Shown here piece by piece: positions 35,900-44,181 of a stretch of DNA of 64,000 bases (its first letter is position 1; the number at the start of each line of letters is the position of its first letter). This DNA comes from Woeseiaceae bacterium (lineage in GTDB: Bacteria; Pseudomonadota; Gammaproteobacteria; Steroidobacterales; Woeseiaceae), in contig JANQGQ010000031.1 of assembly GCA_028277185.1 (NCBI GenBank), positions 1 to 64,000 of the forward strand, given 5' to 3'. The position numbers and the translations under genes are program-made. The notes beneath the pieces are model-generated. The model did no database searches, was not told the origin of the DNA, and saw only the letters and a program-made list of their open reading frames with translations.

Positions 35900-36427
35900 G
35901 TATATCTCCAGAAAGCACGGGACGCCACTGGCGATATCTCCACTGCTTCTGCAAACAGATACCGCAACGAATGCCTGAGCGACGGTCGCTGTCACTGCCG
36001 GCACGTGCCGCAGCAGTGCCGGCGCGCAGGTCTCAGCGATTGGGCGCCGGGAAAAGCAAAACAGCGCTACTTACGTGATTAAGCGCTATCAAATCGAGAC
36101 ATTGACAGACCGCGCCGGTATGAGGACGTTACGCTCGATAGCGCCAACGCAGTCGATGGATTGCGCGGTGGATCCATCGGCTTGATACAGCGAGTGGGCT
36201 ACGGATGCGTAGCCACCACGACAATCATCGTTATTTGAGATCGAAAGTCCAGTCCGGAGCATCATGCTATCCGTTTCGCGATCTGGCAAGTGAGTCTGCT
36301 CAGCGTCCGGCCGCTGGTCCCGGAATGCGCCGCAACCTTGAATACGAACCTCAGCGTTGCCAAAATGGATGACATCAACGCCGTTGTCATCCCCGGTCAA
36401 CGATCCGCTCGTAATCAAGGAACGCCA
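35900..36427. other. Divergent intergenic region, no supported gene
   Basis: 528 bp between the exporter operon and the divergent 360-aa gene. Frames here (for example minus strand 36089-36481) have no ribosome-binding site or recognisable product and overlap the next gene. The region must carry both promoters. No operator palindrome was recognised. Confidence 0.5.
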
Positions 36428-37510
36428 GTGTTCGATCGATCGATGAGCGATACAGTGTTCGGTGGAGGAGGGTTTGCCCATATCGGCTTCCGGCGAAGCT
36501 GGGCGCTCGTGGGAATCGCGCTTGTTTCTTGTGGTTGCACGTCACTGGGGCCTCAATACATAGAGGCCTCGCGCGGATCGTATCTCGATGTACTGGCGCT
36601 TACGGATCAGGAGGAACTGCTGGCCAACCTGGTTCGTATCCGTTACGCGGAGGCCCCTGTTTTTATGCAGGTCGACGGCATCACGGCCTCGCCCACGCTG
36701 AGTTTTCAACTCGAGGCAGAGATCGATACCGGCAGTCCGGGTGACGAAAGCACGCTCAAGCCCAGGGTCACGTACGAGGACAAGCCGACGATCGTCTATA
36801 CGCCTCTGCTCGGCAAGGAGTTTTCGCGCGAACTGCTGGTGCCGCTGGATCCGATTGTTCTGCTCCTGCTGCACGAAAATGGATGGCAGCTCGATGAGCT
36901 GATGCGTTTGCTCGTGTCGTCTGTCAACGGCGTGAGGAACCACCCGGATGAGGCCGTGCAGTTCAACGCGATCGCCGATGCGTTCGGCGTACTGAGCCAA
37001 AACAGTGGCCTGATCTTAGGCACAGGCGACAGGGCTGCCGCGGATACCGACCGGACAATGTCGTTCCGACTCTCCTCATCCGCCAAGGCCAGCGATGCGG
37101 GGCGTTTTCTGATAGCGGAACTCGGCCTCGACGAGACGGCTGACGTTTACGCGGTCGAGTCGGGTTTTCGTAGCGAAGCGCCGATCGCGATCACCATGAG
37201 GCCGCTGTACGCCATCATGTCACGGCTTGCGGACATGATCGACGTGCCGGCCGAGCACCACGCACTAGCGACGGCTTCTGAGCAACACGGTGGGAACCAG
37301 CTTGACCGTCTGCAGCTGATCAGGATCCAAAGCAGCCCGGCGCGGCCTGCCGACGCTGTCGTCAGCATTCGAAGCCGGGGCGTATGGTTTAGCATTGCCG
37401 ACTCCGATCTGCAGTCTAAACGGACGCTGCAGACTTTACGCCTGCTGTTCAACCTGCAGGCCCAAAAGGGCGGTGGAACCGCCTTCCAGCTCAGCCTGCC
37501 GGTTCGTTGA
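36428..37510 (+). CDS. Hypothetical lipoprotein of unknown function
   Basis: 360 residues from GTG 36428, with AAGGA 6 nt upstream; ATG 36443 is an alternative. A signal region (SWALVGIALVSCGCTSLGP) contains a lipobox-like VSCGC. The mature part begins with a recurring pattern, RGSYLDVLALTDQEELLANLVRIRYAEAPVFMQVD in part (tyrosine, then LxNLVRxRY), seen in uncharacterised proteobacterial proteins, and ends with a domain SIRSRGVWFSI...LFNLQAQ. No enzyme motif is recognised. It stands alone between the exporter operon and a gap. Confidence 0.65.
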   Translation: MFDRSMSDTVFGGGGFAHIGFRRSWALVGIALVSCGCTSLGPQYIEASRGSYLDVLALTDQEELLANLVRIRYAEAPVFMQVDGITASPTLSFQLEAEIDTGSPGDESTLKPRVTYEDKPTIVYTPLLGKEFSRELLVPLDPIVLLLLHENGWQLDELMRLLVSSVNGVRNHPDEAVQFNAIADAFGVLSQNSGLILGTGDRAAADTDRTMSFRLSSSAKASDAGRFLIAELGLDETADVYAVESGFRSEAPIAITMRPLYAIMSRLADMIDVPAEHHALATASEQHGGNQLDRLQLIRIQSSPARPADAVVSIRSRGVWFSIADSDLQSKRTLQTLRLLFNLQAQKGGGTAFQLSLPVR

Positions 37511-38129
37511 GCAGACCCGAACGACACCTCACTTAGCCATCCAGCGGCACTTTACCACGCCGAAATGGCGGCGTTTCTGGCGTTCGGCTCTTTTTGTGGA
37601 AGAAGGCGACTTCCCAGATGTACCTGGTGCCGCGAACCAGAACCTGCTCCAGAACAGACTCGCGCCTGGCGACGACCTGTCGCCAAGGATCCAGTCGAAC
37701 TCGAGATTCGGTCGCTTTCTCTCGATGCCCGGGCAGATGTAGGTGTCCGCATCCGGGAACGCCAGCTGTGCCGAAGCAACGTGAAAACAAAAGTGTTACA
37801 GTCCAATGGTGGGACGCATTCCAGTCCACCGCCTGCTCCCTGGCGGAAGGCCGGAACGATGGGACCTCAGGTTTCGCCCGACATACTCTACCCGTCGGGT
37901 ATCAGCACAACGGCGCGATCTCAGTTGGCGCAAGCTGAATCAGACCGACGCCGTAACACTACCTGAAGGTTCCGGCAGTACTCTGACAATCGCAGCGTAG
38001 AGCTACCTCTTACCTTTGTGCGAAGGCCGATGACTCCTCGGGCAGAGGAGTTCGTCTGTTTGTAGGTCCTGCTATCAGAAGCTTGTCCGAACGTCCCCTT
38101 ATACACCATAGATTAACGAGGAGGTCGTC
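37511..38129. other. Gap with possible decayed coding remnant
   Basis: 619 bp without an intact gene. On the minus strand, about 37780-37690 reads LAFPDADTYICPGIERK in one frame with no start codon. About 37690-37535 reads protein-like in another frame (VLEQVLVRGTRYIWEVAFFH). This could be a frameshifted remnant, but neither piece is recognised. Plus-strand frames in the gap look like shadows. Confidence 0.3.
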
Positions 38130-38870
38130 GTGCTTACCACAATCAAGGGTCTGCCCCCGAACGTATTGGCAATTGAGGCTGTTGACCGGGTTAGAGCGGA
38201 GGATTACACCTCTGTTCTCGTTCCCGCCCTGGAAGACATCCTGGCGAAGCATTCGAAAGCGCGCCTGCTTTATGTGTTGGGGGACAGCTTCGATGAGTTT
38301 AGCATTGGCGCCGGGTGGGAGGACGCGAAGCCAGGCGCAAGGCATTTCACAGACTTCGAGCGTGTGGCGGTCGTTACGGAGAACGAAGCGATCCGGGCAA
38401 TGGTAAAGGCATTTGGATTCGCGATGCCCGGCGAGGTCCGGGTATACGAATCCGACGAGTTTGAGGATGCAAAGCGTTGGATCGCGGAAGCCCGTTCGCA
38501 GGGCGGACTCGATTTTGAGTTCGATGAAGAAGCCGGAGTCCTGAAGCTCGTGTTTCACGACGAACTCGACGTCGAGGATTTCGAGAAGATCGCAGCGGTT
38601 CTGGATCCTTACCTGGAAAAAAACGCTCAGCTCAACGGGCTGGTATTGGAGGTTAATGAGTTTCCGGGCTGGGATAGCGTCTCCGCTTTTGGTTCACATT
38701 TCCGTTTCGTGCGCGATCACCAGGCCAGAATCCGTAGAATCGCCTTAGTTACCGACGACCGTTTTCTTTCGATTGCGCCAAGGATTGCCAAGTACTTCTT
38801 GCGCGGCGAAGTGCGGCGCTTTGAGCCTGACCATCCGGAGCAAGCGCGCAAGTGGGTCTCCAGCGCTTAG
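38130..38870 (+). CDS. Protein with two tandem SpoIIAA-like (STAS-related) domains
   Basis: 246 residues from GTG 38130, preceded by AGGAGG at the ideal distance. Two similar halves are seen: residues 1-120 (MLTTIKGLPPNVLAIEAVDRV..DYTSVLVPALEDIL..LLYVLGDSF) and 125-246 (LDFEFDEEAGVLKLVFHDELDVEDFEKI..IRRIALVTDDRFLSIAPRIAKYF). Each ends in the W.. region typical of SpoIIAA-like proteins (ESDEFEDAKRWIAEA; EPDHPEQARKWVSSA). Single-domain relatives are common in marine bacteria and have no firm function; lipid or membrane association is only proposed. The tandem form is less usual. Confidence 0.82.
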   Translation: MLTTIKGLPPNVLAIEAVDRVRAEDYTSVLVPALEDILAKHSKARLLYVLGDSFDEFSIGAGWEDAKPGARHFTDFERVAVVTENEAIRAMVKAFGFAMPGEVRVYESDEFEDAKRWIAEARSQGGLDFEFDEEAGVLKLVFHDELDVEDFEKIAAVLDPYLEKNAQLNGLVLEVNEFPGWDSVSAFGSHFRFVRDHQARIRRIALVTDDRFLSIAPRIAKYFLRGEVRRFEPDHPEQARKWVSSA

Positions 38871-39486
38871 GACTAGTTGCTGGACTCCCTTGCGAGCTTG
38901 GCGCGGCGCTGGCAAACGGACCGAGCAAGCATAGTTCGGTCCGAGAGCGTATGTGTAAGGAAATCGGATACTTGACGACATCGAAAGGCAAGGGCGTTAA
39001 GTGTTGGACGTAAGCTAGAAAACAGGCGTTCTCTTTGTCTGCATGGGCACTAATTGTTTTTCCCTTGTGCGCCAATGGCGTAGGTGATTCGGGCTCAAGT
39101 CTGGCTACAAGTTGGAGCGAATGTCCTCGGATCTGACCGGAAGACCCGTTCGTCGAATTGCGCCGAATTTTGAGCCATTCCGTCGCCGAATTGCGCCGCC
39201 TGTTGGCATGACCTTGTACTCCTTTTATGTCCTCACGTTGGTTGCAGAGCCGGTCGAGTCCGTTTCGATCTTCGAGGTTACTGCGCGCAATTCCATTGGT
39301 GCTGGTGTCGGACAGATTGCAGCAGTACTCGGTGCAAGCCTCGGTTATCGGTTAAGCAACACACACAGCGTCACAGCAGCCCAGAGGCGCGATGAACGGC
39401 AGTTCCTTGTCTCCAGCCTGTTTGCCCGGTGATAAACTCGACCGCTCGTACCAACCAATAGAAAGCCATTCGGGAGTAGCCGAGCA
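38871..39486. other. Gap before the zeta-toxin gene
   Basis: 616 bp without a convincing gene. An 8-bp inverted repeat CGGACCGA/TCGGTCCG (38917-38943) follows the SpoIIAA-like gene and may end its transcript, though it lacks a T-tract. A plus-strand frame at 39112-39432 (106 aa, with a GAGVGQIAAVLGASLGY hydrophobic stretch) has no clear ribosome-binding site. The 11-mer TCTGGCTACAA at 39100-39110 recurs at 40570-40580, on the far side of the toxin pair. Confidence 0.4.
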
Positions 39487-40191
39487 ATGACTCCGGAAGA
39501 AGCCGAGATTAGGGATGCGGCAATTGCGTTTGCCAAGAAGAACAAACAGGCAATCGCCGTGGAGTTGACCGACAAAGAGATTTTCCCGGCCGATCAGAAT
39601 CCTGTTTCGGTGTTCATGGCAGGTTCGCCTGGAGCAGGCAAAACAGAGGCCTCGAAAGCCCTAATCAGAGAGGTTGGTGGTACGCCGACGATAAGAATCG
39701 ACCCAGACGAGCTTCGGGAGCGATTTGAGGCCTATGACGGCAGAAATTCTTGGCTTTTTCACCCTGCCGCATCGATCTTGGTGGAACGGATTCACGATTT
39801 GGTGCTAAAAAATGGGCAGAATTTCATATTGGATGGTACGCTTTCAGTGCTAGACAAAGCTCGATCAAATATCGAAAGGTCCTTGAAGCGCGACCGATTC
39901 GTACAAATATTGTACGTCTACCAAGAGCCAGCCCTTGCGTGGGAGTTTGTGTGCGCCAGGGAAGCGAAGGAGGGTCGGCGTATTGCCCCAGAGACCTTCG
40001 TGGAGCAGTATTTTGAGGCCAGAAAGGTCGTCAATCGGCTAAAAGAAGAGTTTGGGCGTGATGTACATGTTGACTTGATTTTGAAGGACAGGGACAACAG
40101 CAACAAAGTTTATAAAGACAATATCGACAAGATTGACCATCACGTACCTGAAAAGTACACAGAAAACGAAGTTCGGGAATTGGTGACATAA
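39487..40191 (+). CDS. Zeta-toxin family ATP-binding kinase
   Basis: 234 residues. P-loop GSPGAGKT at residues 46-53 follows PVSVFMA, with RIDPDELRERF, FILDGTLS and REAKEGRRI later, the pattern of zeta/PezT-like UDP-N-acetylglucosamine kinases and related chromosomal homologues. If active it would phosphorylate a sugar nucleotide and block peptidoglycan synthesis. No epsilon-type antitoxin precedes it. A 53-aa basic protein follows 2 nt after the stop. Codon use is clearly more AT-rich than in the flanking genes, consistent with recent transfer. Confidence 0.85.
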   Translation: MTPEEAEIRDAAIAFAKKNKQAIAVELTDKEIFPADQNPVSVFMAGSPGAGKTEASKALIREVGGTPTIRIDPDELRERFEAYDGRNSWLFHPAASILVERIHDLVLKNGQNFILDGTLSVLDKARSNIERSLKRDRFVQILYVYQEPALAWEFVCAREAKEGRRIAPETFVEQYFEARKVVNRLKEEFGRDVHVDLILKDRDNSNKVYKDNIDKIDHHVPEKYTENEVRELVT

Positions 40192-40193
40192 AT

Positions 40194-40355
40194 ATGTTCT
40201 TCTTCTTACGAAAGAAAAAGCAAGATGCGGAGACGAGTGAGCTGTCGCTGTTCATTCGTGAAGCAAAATCTCGCGACAAAAAGAAGATCTACAAGCGCGT
40301 AATCGAAGACGCGATTCGCGAGCAGAATGACTTGGTAGAGGGTCAGGCCCGGTAG
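40194..40355 (+). CDS. 53-residue charged protein downstream of the zeta toxin
   Basis: ATG at 40194, only 2 nt after the zeta stop, so it is almost certainly co-translated. The product begins MFFFLRKKKQDAETSELSL and ends EDAIREQNDLVEGQAR; it is rich in Lys/Arg/Glu and predicted helical throughout. It is the only candidate partner or antitoxin for the zeta-like kinase in the locus. The arrangement toxin first, small partner second is the reverse of the classical epsilon-zeta order. The family is not firmly recognised. Confidence 0.7.
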   Translation: MFFFLRKKKQDAETSELSLFIREAKSRDKKKIYKRVIEDAIREQNDLVEGQAR

Positions 40356-40380
40356 CGCCTGACGATAAGTCGGACATCAG

Positions 40381-40407
40381 AAACCCTGCCTTGAGCGGGG
40401 TTTTTTT
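40381..40407 (+). terminator. Rho-independent terminator after the zeta pair
   Basis: AAACCC ... GGGTTT inverted repeat with an 11-12 nt loop, running into TTTTTTT, 26 nt after the stop of the small gene. This is a textbook intrinsic terminator and closes the two-gene unit. Confidence 0.8.
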
Positions 40408-40647
40408 GTCTGGGACGCGATCCATTGTCTTGCGCGGTTGCTTGGCGTATTAGCTATTTTCAATAGTCAAAGGACACGATAGCCATCGCAACCGCGTCAC
40501 TGAGTCTCGGCGGGCATTGGGTAACGAACATCGCCTGTCAGACCTTTGCTCTAGCCTTTGGTAACAATTCTGGCTACAAATCTTGTCGGACACCCCCGGA
40601 TTTCTGCGGACGTGCGCGGACACTAGAGTTAATATAAACAGAGACTT

Positions 40648-41130
40648 ATGAGTAAAACTTCATCCATAAGTGTACTTTTCGTGTGCATGGGCAACATCTG
40701 CCGCTCGCCGACGGCAGAAGGCGTATTTCGACATCTGGCTACGGACGCGGGACTCATCGAATCGCTGACCGTCGATTCGGCGGGAACACATGCTTATCAC
40801 GTCGGTGAACCGCCCGATCGGCGGTCGCAGGCTGCGGCGGCGCGGCGCGGTTACTCGCTCGATTCGATTCGGGCGCGCCGGGTTTCGGAGGCCGACTTCG
40901 AGCGGTTCGACCTGATCCTCGCGATGGATCGCCTGAATCTCGAGACGCTGCGTGCCGGGAGCGACGCGGCGCAGCACGCTAAGCTCAAGCTCTTTCTCGA
41001 CTACGGCTCGTCTTCCGAGTCGGAAGTCCCCGATCCGTATTATGGGGGCGCCACAGGCTTCGAGCGCGTCCTCGATTTGATCGAGGACGCGTCGAAGTCT
41101 TTACTCACTGAAATCCGCCGGGGACTCTAG
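40648..41130 (+). CDS. Low molecular weight protein-tyrosine phosphatase
   Basis: 160 residues. The active-site loop is VCMGNICRSPTAE (Cys13, CX5R pattern with Arg19), and the general-acid loop is PDPYYGG (Asp about residue 127). It dephosphorylates phosphotyrosine on proteins or small molecules. No tyrosine kinase or capsule cluster is nearby, so the substrate is unknown. It is convergent with rne, with only 3 nt between the stops. Confidence 0.92.
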   Translation: MSKTSSISVLFVCMGNICRSPTAEGVFRHLATDAGLIESLTVDSAGTHAYHVGEPPDRRSQAAAARRGYSLDSIRARRVSEADFERFDLILAMDRLNLETLRAGSDAAQHAKLKLFLDYGSSSESEVPDPYYGGATGFERVLDLIEDASKSLLTEIRRGL

Positions 41131-41133
41131 CCC

Positions 41134-43788
41134 TTAGTCAGTGGGCGGCGAGGAGGAGCTGGCCGGACGGTCGCTCGGCGCCTTGCCCCCGTCGGCTTCG
41201 GGTTTCGGTTTCTTCGCGGGTTCGGGCGCCGCGGCATCGCTGGCGGCCGGTGGTTTGACGGGTTCCCATGGCAGCAGCGGTGGCGCTGCTTTCGCGGCTG
41301 CGGCAGGCTTGTCCGGCGCTGGCCTGGTTTCGCCATTGCCCGGACGTGACTGAGCCCTGGCGGCCTCTTTCTCTTTACCGGACTCGGCCGCGGGCTTTGC
41401 TTTCGGTTCGCTTTTCGCCGGCGGGCGTTCGCGCTGCGTCTCCTCGCGCGGCCCGCGCCTGGCTTCGGGCGGCTCGGCTCGCGTTTCGCCTGACTTCTCG
41501 TTGCTGCGGTCGGCTGCGGGCTTCGTGTCCGCTTCCGGCTTCGCTTTTGCGCGTTCCTGCTGCGGCTCTTTGCGCGGCTCACGCTTCGCTTCGGCGGCGT
41601 CGGCCTGCTTAGCCCGCGTTCGGCCTTCTTTCTTCTCTTTGCGTTCCTTAGGCGGCTTCGCGGCGGATTCCGTTTTGGACTCGCTTGCCGTGGCGGCGTT
41701 CTTCACCGCCGCCTCACTGCCAGCCGCGGCTTCGCTCTTGTCACGCGAGCGCCGGCGCCGGCGTCCTCCGCGGCTGCGCCGGCTGCGCGTGCTGCCGGTC
41801 TGTTCGTCCGCTTGTTTTGCCTTTTCCTGCTGAGCTTTCGGCGCGCCCGCCTTGCGTTGCTCGTCGGCGGGCTTGGCGTCGCGGCCGCTGCGCTTCTTGC
41901 TCTTCGCCTTGCGGGATCCTGACTGCTGGTCCTGACGGCCGCGCTTGTCCTTACGTTGTTGCTCCGACGTCCGGCCGCCGCGCGTGCGTTCTCCGCTCCG
42001 TGCCCGGCCTCCATCACGGCCGCCCCGGCTTCTCGACGAGCGGCTGCCGCCACGGGCGGTCTTCTTCTTCGCCGGCGGCTGCTCGGCAGTCTTGTCTCCC
42101 GCGAACAGCCCGGCAAACCATGCCAAAAACCCGGGGCCGCTCTCCTGTGCGGGCTCTTCCTGCGGCGGCTGACGCTTCGGTGCCGGCGTGCTCGGCTTCA
42201 TCGTCGCGACGGCTGCCATTTCGGCCGGCGGACGCTCCTGGATGGACTGCGGAATGATCTGCTCTTCCTCCGACTCCGCCAGCTTGTAGCTGGCGCCGAG
42301 GTTTTCCGGCAGATCCGTCTGGTCGTCGCGAACCCGGCGCACGTCGTAGTGCGGCGTTTCGAGCGCCGAGTTGGCGACGAGGACGACCTGAACCTTGTTG
42401 TCGGTCTCGACGGTCTGAACCCAGTCGCGCTTTTCGTTCAGCAGGTAGGTGGCTACCTCGACCGGCAGCTGGGCGATGACTTTCGCCGTTCGTTCCTTTC
42501 GTGCCTCTTCGCCGATGATCCTCAGGATCGCGAGCGCGAGGGATTCGACGCTGCGGATCGTGCCGATACCGGAACAGCGCGGGCAGACGAGGTAGCTCGA
42601 TTCGCCGAGCGACGGCCGGAGCCGCTGCCGCGACATCTCGAGCAGACCGAAGCGGCTGATCTTGCCGATCTGCACGCGGGCGCGGTCCTGGCGAACGGCT
42701 TCGCGCAGGCGATTCTCTACCTCACGCTGGTTCTTCTGCGGCCCCATGTCGATGAAATCGATGACCACGAGTCCGCCGAGGTCGCGGATGCGAAGCTGCC
42801 GGGCGATCTCGTCCGCGGCTTCGAGGTTGGTGTTCAGTGCCGTTGCCTCGATGTCGCCGCCCTTGGTCGCGCGCGACGAGTTGATGTCGATCGACACGAG
42901 AGCTTCGGTGTGATCGATGACGACGCTGCCGCCGGACGGCAGGGTCACCGAGTGCGTGAACGCCGATTCGATCTGGCTTTCGATCTGAAAGCGCGTGAAC
43001 AGCGGAACGGGATCCGAGTAGAGCTTGAGCTTGCGCGCGTTGTGCGGCATGACCTGCTCGATGAACTCCAGACCTTCCTTATAAGTCTCCTCATCGTCGA
43101 CGAGGATCTCGCCGATCTCGTTAGTCAGGTAATCCCGAAGTGCACGGATGACCGCATTGCTTTCGCGATAGACGAGAAACGGCGACGGCCGGTCGATGAC
43201 CTTGGGATGAAAGAAGGCGCGCCAGACGGCCATCAGGTTATCGAGGTCCCATTTCAGTTCCTCGGGACTGCGGTCGATGCCGGCCGTGCGCAGAATGACG
43301 CTCATGCCCTCGGGCACTTCGATGTCGTTGAGCGACTTGCGCGCCAGGTCGCGGTCGGAGCCGACGATGCGCCGGGATACGCCGCCGGAGCGCGCCTTGT
43401 TCGGCTTGAGAACGATGAAGCGGCCGGCCAGGCTGACGTAAGTCGTCAGCGCGGCGCCCTTGTTGCCGCGTTCCTCTTTGTCGATCTGGACGACGATGTC
43501 CTGACCTTCCTTGAGGACGTCCTTGATGTTCGGCTTGCCTTCCGGCTGCTTGACGAAGTACTCGCTGGAGATTTCCTTCAGCGGCAGAAAGCCGTGGCGC
43601 TCCGCGCCGTAATCCACAAACGCCGCTTCGAGACTGGGCTCGACGCGCGTGATTTTGCCTTTGTAGATGTTGGCCTTTTTGCGTTCGCTGGCGGGTCCTT
43701 CAATATTGAGGTCGTAAAGGCGCTGGCCGTCGACCATCGCCATGCGCAACTCTTCTTCCTGAGTTGCATTGATCAGCATTCTTTTCAT
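41134..43788 (-). CDS. rne: Ribonuclease E
   Basis: 884 residues from the ATG at 43788; the sequence starts MKRMLINATQEEELR as in E. coli. The S1 RNA-binding domain spans about 37-120. Catalytic magnesium ligands Asp301 (SIDINSSRATKG) and Asp344 (VVIDFIDM) match E. coli D303/D346, and the zinc-link is CPRC at 402-405. The last ~360 residues are low-complexity, rich in Arg, Lys, Ala, Pro and Glu, with repeated PAAKxKPE-type segments; they would scaffold the degradosome and bind RNA. It is the essential endonuclease for mRNA decay and rRNA processing, and is divergent from rluC as in E. coli. Confidence 0.97.
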   Translation of the reverse strand: MKRMLINATQEEELRMAMVDGQRLYDLNIEGPASERKKANIYKGKITRVEPSLEAAFVDYGAERHGFLPLKEISSEYFVKQPEGKPNIKDVLKEGQDIVVQIDKEERGNKGAALTTYVSLAGRFIVLKPNKARSGGVSRRIVGSDRDLARKSLNDIEVPEGMSVILRTAGIDRSPEELKWDLDNLMAVWRAFFHPKVIDRPSPFLVYRESNAVIRALRDYLTNEIGEILVDDEETYKEGLEFIEQVMPHNARKLKLYSDPVPLFTRFQIESQIESAFTHSVTLPSGGSVVIDHTEALVSIDINSSRATKGGDIEATALNTNLEAADEIARQLRIRDLGGLVVIDFIDMGPQKNQREVENRLREAVRQDRARVQIGKISRFGLLEMSRQRLRPSLGESSYLVCPRCSGIGTIRSVESLALAILRIIGEEARKERTAKVIAQLPVEVATYLLNEKRDWVQTVETDNKVQVVLVANSALETPHYDVRRVRDDQTDLPENLGASYKLAESEEEQIIPQSIQERPPAEMAAVATMKPSTPAPKRQPPQEEPAQESGPGFLAWFAGLFAGDKTAEQPPAKKKTARGGSRSSRSRGGRDGGRARSGERTRGGRTSEQQRKDKRGRQDQQSGSRKAKSKKRSGRDAKPADEQRKAGAPKAQQEKAKQADEQTGSTRSRRSRGGRRRRRSRDKSEAAAGSEAAVKNAATASESKTESAAKPPKERKEKKEGRTRAKQADAAEAKREPRKEPQQERAKAKPEADTKPAADRSNEKSGETRAEPPEARRGPREETQRERPPAKSEPKAKPAAESGKEKEAARAQSRPGNGETRPAPDKPAAAAKAAPPLLPWEPVKPPAASDAAAPEPAKKPKPEADGGKAPSDRPASSSSPPTD

Positions 43789-44181
43789 TTTGCCCTGCTT
43801 GATAGTGGAAGGGCAGCAAAACGGGCCATCGAACGGGTCCGCGGGATGCAGCAGGTACCGACGGCCACCCAGAGGAGGCGGCGTCGCAAATACCTGCAAT
43901 CAGCTTGTGAACGAGACCGAAGACGGTCAGGTTCCCCAACAAAATCATGGTTGATTTCCCAGCGGTCGATCCGCGAGGCGGCTTACCGTCCACGGACGGA
44001 GTTGTGCTGCCATCGAAATCAGGTCACGCGCACGGCGGGACCGAAAACTCTATGATTGCGTCACAGATCGGGCGGTCCGAGAGACCGCGTCTGAGACGCC
44101 CGGCTGACGTCCGCCGAGACCTCGGGGGGCGTCATGGCGCGTTAATATAACACAGCTTCCACCCCTATCAAGTTATTGATC
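43789..44181 (-). promoter_or_regulatory. rne leader and rne/rluC divergent promoter region
   Basis: 393 bp separate the rne and rluC starts. In E. coli a long structured rne leader mediates autoregulation by RNase E, and the length here fits a similar leader. A small stem-loop GACCG AAGA CGGTC lies at 43915-43928. No matching of the E. coli hp2/hp3 elements could be done by eye, so autoregulation is inference. Confidence 0.45.

Noticed and set aside
36089..36481. 130-aa minus-strand frame upstream of the 360-aa gene
   Set aside because: It overlaps the start of the divergent gene and has no ribosome-binding site or recognisable motif.
39112..39432. 106-aa frame before the zeta gene
   Set aside because: No ribosome-binding site, weak coding character and no recognisable domain; kept only as part of the gap description.
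38871..40640. Integron cassette array around the zeta pair
   Set aside because: A GTTAAGT-like core was noticed near 38997, but no matching inverse core, attC secondary structure or integrase could be found.
41956..44055. 699-aa open frame antisense to rne
   Set aside because: It overlaps the conserved RNase E gene and its leader and is a shadow of its codon bias.
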